Made by a program: the position numbers and the translations under genes
Part shown: positions 59,899 to 64,000 of the stretch, piece by piece
How the letters are laid out: each line of letters starts with the position of its first letter
Numbering within the stretch: the stretch's first letter is position 1
Notes under the pieces: generated by a model
Seen by the model: only the letters and a program-made list of their open reading frames with translations
What the model was told of the DNA's origin: nothing
Databases searched by the model: none
Origin: Methanomicrobiales archaeon
Lineage (GTDB): Archaea > Halobacteriota > Methanomicrobia > Methanomicrobiales > JACTUA01
Assembly: GCA_030019205.1 (NCBI GenBank)
Contig: JASEFH010000010.1
Span: forward strand, 24,240 to 88,239
DNA: 64,000 nucleotides
Direction of reading: 5' to 3'

Positions 59899-61128
59899 TC
59901 AGGATACGCCGTACTGGTTGATGGTGCGGATCAGCGCGGCGAATCCTTCCATCTCCAGCTCCAGCACCTGCAGTCGCGTCATCCCCATGCTCCGCTCCCC
60001 GTCCGCGGTGAGGGTCTCGGGCCCCCGCACCACGGTCCGCTGCACGCCGTCCGCGGAGAGAATCTCCTCCGCCTCGCGGATGTGGACGAACGCACGCCCG
60101 GGGAGGATGACCGTCTCTTCCAGATCCGTCAGATCGATCTCCTTCAAATCGTCCCGCGTGATGAGGCAGGCGATCTCCTTTCTTACGGGCAGGACCCGCC
60201 CGGAGAAGCCGCGGGCATCGAGCACCTGCCGCACGCAGGGGGCGGAGATGCTGCCAGTCACGACGGTCGCCCTTCCTGCCGCCCGTGGCAGCAGAGCCAG
60301 GAGATCCGCCTCCTGCAGGATGGCGAAGGGAGAGCCGATCTCGGGATCCCAGAGCGGGGTTCCGCTGATCTTCATCGTGAACCGCCCCGCGAGATCGGTG
60401 ACGAGGGAGCGGAACTCCTCCACCGTATGCGTCCGCTGACCCGGGATCAGCGGGGCGTTCCCCAGGATCAGCCCCTGCTCCGCGGCGTTGGCGAACCGCA
60501 TCAGGATCAGCCCCTTCGCGCCCCTCTCCTCCAGCCAGGCGCAGGTCCTCTCCAGATCTTCGCCGTCGTTCACGCCCGGAATCACGACCGCCGCCGCGTA
60601 GACCTCGATCTCCCCCATGAGGTCCTCCAGGACGGCGAGCGAGACCTCCGGCGTGGGATCGTGCATGTACGTCCGCCGGAGGTCGGGATCGGCCGAGAAC
60701 ACCGTGAACGAGACCTCCGACAGTCCGTTGTCGACGAGGAACCGCGCGACGTTCGGATCGTCGAATCCCTTGCCGCTGGTATAGCCGATGTGGAGGGGGG
60801 CTTCCATGCTCCCCAGGAGCTCCACGAGGTCCCGGAACCGGGGGTAGCAGCTGGGATCGCCTCCACCGCTGATGGTGATGCGGGCGAGGTCTCCGTCCAG
60901 CCTCTGGAGCTGCACCAGCACCGCATCGGCGATCTCCCGCAGTTCCTTGAACCCGCTGTACTGCTCCTTCACGCTGCGGGTGCAGTAGTCGCAGCCCACA
61001 CGGTAGGGGGGACAGTACCGGCAGCCGAACGGCGGCATGTCCTTCGCGTGCTTGAAGTAGCAGTACTCGCAGAAACCTCGGCAGTCCCGCCCCGGTCTCC
61101 CCCCGATATCCACGTTCAGTTCCGGCAC
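59899..61128 (-). CDS. mmp10: Mmp10, B12-dependent radical SAM methylase for methyl-coenzyme M reductase
   Basis: 409 residues. Methylates a conserved arginine of McrA. The N-terminus DIGGRPGRDCRGFCEYCYFK contains the radical SAM CX3CX2C, and GCRYCPPYRVGCDYCTRS gives the extra cysteine-rich loop of the family. ITISGGGDPSCYP is the SAM-binding motif. The C-terminal half (from about 280) includes VTGSISAPCVRQVLDARGFS. Start GTG. Family restricted to methanogens and related Mcr-bearing archaea, so it identifies the host as an Mcr user. Confidence 0.93.
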   Translation of the reverse strand: MPELNVDIGGRPGRDCRGFCEYCYFKHAKDMPPFGCRYCPPYRVGCDYCTRSVKEQYSGFKELREIADAVLVQLQRLDGDLARITISGGGDPSCYPRFRDLVELLGSMEAPLHIGYTSGKGFDDPNVARFLVDNGLSEVSFTVFSADPDLRRTYMHDPTPEVSLAVLEDLMGEIEVYAAAVVIPGVNDGEDLERTCAWLEERGAKGLILMRFANAAEQGLILGNAPLIPGQRTHTVEEFRSLVTDLAGRFTMKISGTPLWDPEIGSPFAILQEADLLALLPRAAGRATVVTGSISAPCVRQVLDARGFSGRVLPVRKEIACLITRDDLKEIDLTDLEETVILPGRAFVHIREAEEILSADGVQRTVVRGPETLTADGERSMGMTRLQVLELEMEGFAALIRTINQYGVS

Positions 61129-61225
61129 AACAGAACGTTGGATCCGCTCCCTGATGAGCCTTTTCTCCTCCCGTTCCGTGCACGGGGCTGCCCGATGTTT
61201 GCGGTGTCCTCCTGCTGCCGCTCCG

Positions 61226-62200
61226 TCAGTGCGTGCGGCGGATCCGCCTGACCATATCCCGCGTGCTCTCCCTGCAGGGCCGATCCTCCTCCGGTTGTTC
61301 GACCTTTCCCGCTAGTCCGCGGAAGATCTGGGAGATCGCCTCCCCGTGGGAGGGGCCGTAGCCCCCCTCCAGCACCAGGGCGAGCGGGAGCGATGCTGCG
61401 TCCCGCAGGAGACGGGTGAGGTGCGCCAGATCCCGCGGGCGGACCTGCATGCCGCCCAGGGGATCGTCGTGGAGGATGTCCTGCCCGGCCGAGACGATGA
61501 GGAGATCGGGACGGAAGCGTTCGATCGCCGGCGCGAAGATCTCCGCGAAGACGAGCGCGTAGTCCGCTCCGCCGGCGTCGGCGGAGAGGGGCACGTTGAT
61601 GGTAAAACCCGTCCCATCGCCATAGCCCCGCTCTTCCGCCTGCCCTGTGAGGGGGAACGCGTTCCACTGGTGGACGGAGCAGTAGAGCACCCGGTTCGAG
61701 CCATAGAACGCCTGCTGGGTGCCGTTGCCGTGGTGGATGTCCCAGTCGACGATCGCCACACGGTCAACGGATGTGAGGGCAGCAGCGGCTGCAATCGCCA
61801 CGTTGTTCAGCAGGCAGAAGCCCATCGCGCGCTCCTTCTCTGCGTGGTGCCCCGGCGGGCGGACCAGCGCAAAACAGCTCTCACCGTCCATCGCCCGCTC
61901 CGTCGCCCCCATCGCCGAACCCGCGGCATACAGCGCCACCTCGCAGGAGTGGGGGGTGATGTAGGTGTCGGGATCCAGAAAGCTTACCCGCGCTGTGTCA
62001 GCGCAGCGCTGCTCCAGCCAGTCGAGGTAGCGGGGCGAATGCACGCGCTCCAGATCGGCGCGGCTCGCCTGCACGGGTTCGTAGACCGTTATCCCCCGAG
62101 GGAGACCGGAGAGCGCCCTACGCAGCCGCTCGTTACTCTCGGGGTGCCCCCGGAGGTCGTGCCGCGTGAAGAGATCCCCGCTGATGGCAGAGCATTTCAT
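61226..62200 (-). CDS. Histone deacetylase-superfamily protein
   Basis: 324 residues of the zinc amidohydrolase family that includes class II HDACs, acetoin-utilisation AcuC and polyamine deacetylases. Active-site motifs: LVRPPGHHAEKERAMGFCLL (tandem His), NVAIAAA, IVDWDIHHGNGTQ (zinc Asp and His), DLLIVSAGQDILHDDPLGGM (second Asp), and LEGGYG (Gly-Tyr). Natural substrate in methanogens is not known; a lysine-acetyl or acetyl-polyamine is likely. The ATG at 62200 has a minus-strand TATA-like CTTTATAC (about 62231-62240) about 30 bp upstream. Confidence 0.92.
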   Translation of the reverse strand: MKCSAISGDLFTRHDLRGHPESNERLRRALSGLPRGITVYEPVQASRADLERVHSPRYLDWLEQRCADTARVSFLDPDTYITPHSCEVALYAAGSAMGATERAMDGESCFALVRPPGHHAEKERAMGFCLLNNVAIAAAAALTSVDRVAIVDWDIHHGNGTQQAFYGSNRVLYCSVHQWNAFPLTGQAEERGYGDGTGFTINVPLSADAGGADYALVFAEIFAPAIERFRPDLLIVSAGQDILHDDPLGGMQVRPRDLAHLTRLLRDAASLPLALVLEGGYGPSHGEAISQIFRGLAGKVEQPEEDRPCRESTRDMVRRIRRTH

Positions 62201-62277
62201 ACAGGTCCCGCGATCCAACCATCGCCCATGGGGCGTATAAAGGTTGTCCCGCCGCGAGGCGGGAACGACTCATCCGC

Positions 62278-62760
62278 CTACTGCCGCACCCGGTATCCAG
62301 CCGCTTCCAGAACGGACGCAACCCGCTCCCGCCAGACGGCGTCGTCCTCCTCCCGGATGCCTCCCACGCACGCTTCCCACACCGAAGAGAAGATCGGGTC
62401 CTCGGAGCAGAGGTGCCCCCGACCCATGACGCGCCCGACCCGTCTCCCCTGCGGATCCAGGATCAGCAGGGTCCAGCATCCGAACTCGCGGCAGATTTCG
62501 GGGCGCGTGCGGTGGACGGTGCAGCATGCCTTCCCGTCGCGGGGATCGCGCCGCAGGAACGGGCAGGCATCGGGCCAGTCCGCGAAGATGCTCCTGTCGG
62601 CGTAGAGATCGGTCTTATCGGAATCGATGCGGACCAACTGCTCCTCACCGGTGTACTGGTTCCGCAGGAGAAAGCCGCCGTCGCTGCGCTCCTCTTTGAT
62701 CGCATGCATCCGTCCCATGATGCTGCAGCACTCCCCGCACTGACTGCACTCGAAGCCCAA
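62278..62760 (-). CDS. YkgJ-type cysteine-cluster protein
   Basis: 160 residues. The N-terminal CSQCGECCSIMGRM and later CPFLRRD..CCTVHRTRPEICREFGC form the CxxCxxCC...C pattern of the YkgJ (zinc- or iron-chelating) family. The usual partner motif GR-P-x-C-R is present as TRPEICREF. The role of the family is unresolved. The start is TTG (MGFECSQCG), supported by the motif position near the N-terminus. It is read in the same direction as the HDAC-like gene, 77 bp before it. Confidence 0.82.
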   Translation of the reverse strand: MGFECSQCGECCSIMGRMHAIKEERSDGGFLLRNQYTGEEQLVRIDSDKTDLYADRSIFADWPDACPFLRRDPRDGKACCTVHRTRPEICREFGCWTLLILDPQGRRVGRVMGRGHLCSEDPIFSSVWEACVGGIREEDDAVWRERVASVLEAAGYRVRQ

Positions 62761-62779
62761 GCCGTTCCCTGGATATCTC

Positions 62780-63306
62780 TTGGAAGTTCCCCACCATGAA
62801 TACCGCTCTTATCCGGCGGTGTCGCGACCTGTGCTGGTGCATCCCCATGATGGCAGTTTGTGCCATCCTTCCCCCCGCGGGCGGAGTGTCCGCCTCTTTG
62901 GTCCCGGGGGGCATGGCTCGTTGCCTTGAACCGCCCCTGGAGGCTATCGTTCCAGCAGGGGTGGGGGCCCCTCTCCCCCTCTTGATCCCTCCCCCATAAA
63001 TGCGATAGGTCAGCATGGGTGAACTGAAGATCGAGCGGTGTTTACAGTCGAGCCCATCGCTCTCACATGTGTCCCGTTATGCTATGGCGCTATGAGGAGA
63101 CATACCGTATCGCATGCGGGTATGAAGGGTATCCCTTGCTGCGATCGATCCGTGCAGAGGAGAGCAGAAGATCAATTCGGATACCTCCCGGATTGGGGCC
63201 ATCGGACAGTGACATTATTAGCCGCAGACCCGCAGATACATTAAGACAGGACGCTGCATCGGGCTGGTTCACCAGCCCTCCGGGCACCGTTCAGGGGGGG
63301 GATGCA
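62780..63306. other. 0.5-kb gene-free gap
   Basis: No gene recognised on either strand. It is less GC-rich from about 63000. GGGGCCCCTCTCCCCC-type runs are at 62966-62981. A CACTATAAAC TATA-like box at 63305-63314 belongs to the U32 gene. Confidence 0.4.
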
Positions 63307-63341
63307 CTATAAACGCCCGCGGGATATCGGAGGATACGGCC

Positions 63342-64000
63342 GTGCGTGAGACAGACGGCATGAGCGGAAGCGGCAGCCCGGCGGCACCGCCCATCCCCGA
63401 GCTCCTCGCTCCCGCGGGATCTCCCGAGGCGCTGCGGGCGGCTGTCGCCGCCGGAGCGGATGCGGTCTACCTGGGCGGCAGGATCTTCTCAGCCCGCCAG
63501 TTCGCAGCCAACTTCAGCGACGTGGAGCTCGCCGAGGCGGTCCGGTACGCCCACGCCCACGGTGTGCGGGTTTACGCCGCCGTGAACACGCTCATCCTGG
63601 ACGAGGAGCTCGGCGAAGCGCTCCGCTACCTCCTCCGCCTCTACGGATGGGGCGTGGATGCGGTGCTCGTCCAGGATCTCGGGCTCGCCGCGCTGGCGCG
63701 GACGGTCATTCCCCGCCTCCCCCTGCACGCCTCCACCCAGATGACCATCCACAACCGCGAAGGTGCGGAGTGGGCGGCCCGCATGGGATTCGCCCGAACG
63801 GTCCTGGCGCGGGAGCTGCCCGCCGACGAGATCCGTGGGATCGCCCGCGCGATCCCGGCGGAGAGGATGGGGCTGGAGGTCTTCATCCACGGCGCCCTCT
63901 GCTACTGCTACTCCGGGCAGTGCCTCCTCTCTTCGGTCATCGGTGGGAGGAGCGGGAACCGCGGCATGTGCGCCCAGCCCTGCCGGAAGCCCTACACCCT
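63342..64000 (+). CDS. U32 family peptidase/tRNA- or rRNA-modification-type protein, 3' part beyond the window
   Basis: 219 residues visible; the gene is cut by the window end. The N-terminal part PELLAPAGSPEALRAAVAAG then ADAVYLGG, and the U32 signature EVFIHGALCYCYSGQCLLSS followed by GGRSGNRGMCAQPCRKPY, are complete. Bacterial relatives (RlhA, TrhP) hydroxylate RNA bases and bind an Fe-S cluster through such cysteines, so peptidase activity is uncertain. The start is a GTG with GGAGGA seven bases before it; an ATG six codons later is possible. TATA-like CTATAAAC about 30 bp upstream. Confidence 0.9.
   Translation, partial: MRETDGMSGSGSPAAPPIPELLAPAGSPEALRAAVAAGADAVYLGGRIFSARQFAANFSDVELAEAVRYAHAHGVRVYAAVNTLILDEELGEALRYLLRLYGWGVDAVLVQDLGLAALARTVIPRLPLHASTQMTIHNREGAEWAARMGFARTVLARELPADEIRGIARAIPAERMGLEVFIHGALCYCYSGQCLLSSVIGGRSGNRGMCAQPCRKPYT

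Overview
The window is about 61-63% GC and reads as the chromosome of a hydrogenotrophic methanogen, most likely in the order Methanomicrobiales. Support comes from a GTG-started B12-dependent radical SAM enzyme of the Mmp10 family (methyl-coenzyme M reductase arginine methylation), an F420H2:NADP oxidoreductase, methanogen-only families (DUF2111, DUF2551), archaeal SecDF, a CDC48/VAT ATPase, the archaeal bifunctional FBP aldolase/phosphatase, RtcB plus archease, an Sm-like protein, and an intron-bearing tRNA-Met. Many genes have a TATA-like box 22-35 bp before the start codon (short or no leader). Others sit in tight operons with 4-bp ATGA overlaps. The exact genus cannot be fixed from the sequence alone.

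Layout. 1-4.4 kb: a minus-strand run (MgtE-type transporter, RNase Z, TIM-barrel isomerase-like protein, UPF0200 kinase-like protein, NrdG-like radical SAM activase). 4.9-11.4 kb: thiC, 5-formyl-THF cyclo-ligase-like protein, CDC48/VAT with an Hsp20, and fbp. 12.6-19.3 kb: Sm-like protein with a Cys-rich winged-helix protein, a membrane-anchored beta-propeller, a pilin-like protein, SHOCT and DUF99 proteins and an AglJ-like glycosyltransferase. 20.4-22.5 kb: a four-gene redox/repair run ending in npdG and thioredoxin. 24-26.4 kb: secD-secF. 26.5-29.9 kb: DUF2551, archease, a zinc protein and rtcB. 29.9-37.6 kb: a biotin module (GATase-like protein, DUF2111, birA, bioY, two EcfA-type ATPases, ecfT, pycB, pycA) that joins biotin uptake, biotin attachment and the biotin enzyme pyruvate carboxylase. 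37.7-38.8 kb: split tRNA-Met followed by decayed coding sequence. 38.8-47.5 kb: AI-2E-type permease, a very large secreted propeller/FAS1/cupredoxin protein, a sensor kinase and a geranylgeranyl-reductase-like flavoprotein, the last two separated by a 36-bp perfect palindrome. 48.3-50.8 kb: DUF1059, Dph6-like ligase with a glutamine amidotransferase, PRC-barrel protein. 51-59 kb: a six-gene acetyl-CoA synthase operon of bacterial type. 59.1-64 kb: UPF0316, zinc ribbon, Mmp10, HDAC-like deacetylase, YkgJ-type cysteine-cluster protein, and a U32 peptidase cut by the window end.

The most unusual part is the 51-59 kb operon. Its AcsB is long and bacterial-like, with the six A-cluster cysteines spaced exactly as in the Moorella enzyme. 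It is followed by both corrinoid Fe-S protein subunits, the reductive activator, a MetE-core methyltransferase and the CooC nickel ATPase, but no CO dehydrogenase subunit lies in the window. The 1195-residue secreted protein with a PQQ-type propeller, two FAS1 domains and a type-1 copper domain is the second oddity.

Several long GC-rich gaps (0.4-1.2 kb) hold no convincing genes. They contain recurring GC-rich hairpins and CTGTCGCAC-like motifs. One approximately 150-bp element occurs in two related copies, each ending 58-59 bp before a start codon.
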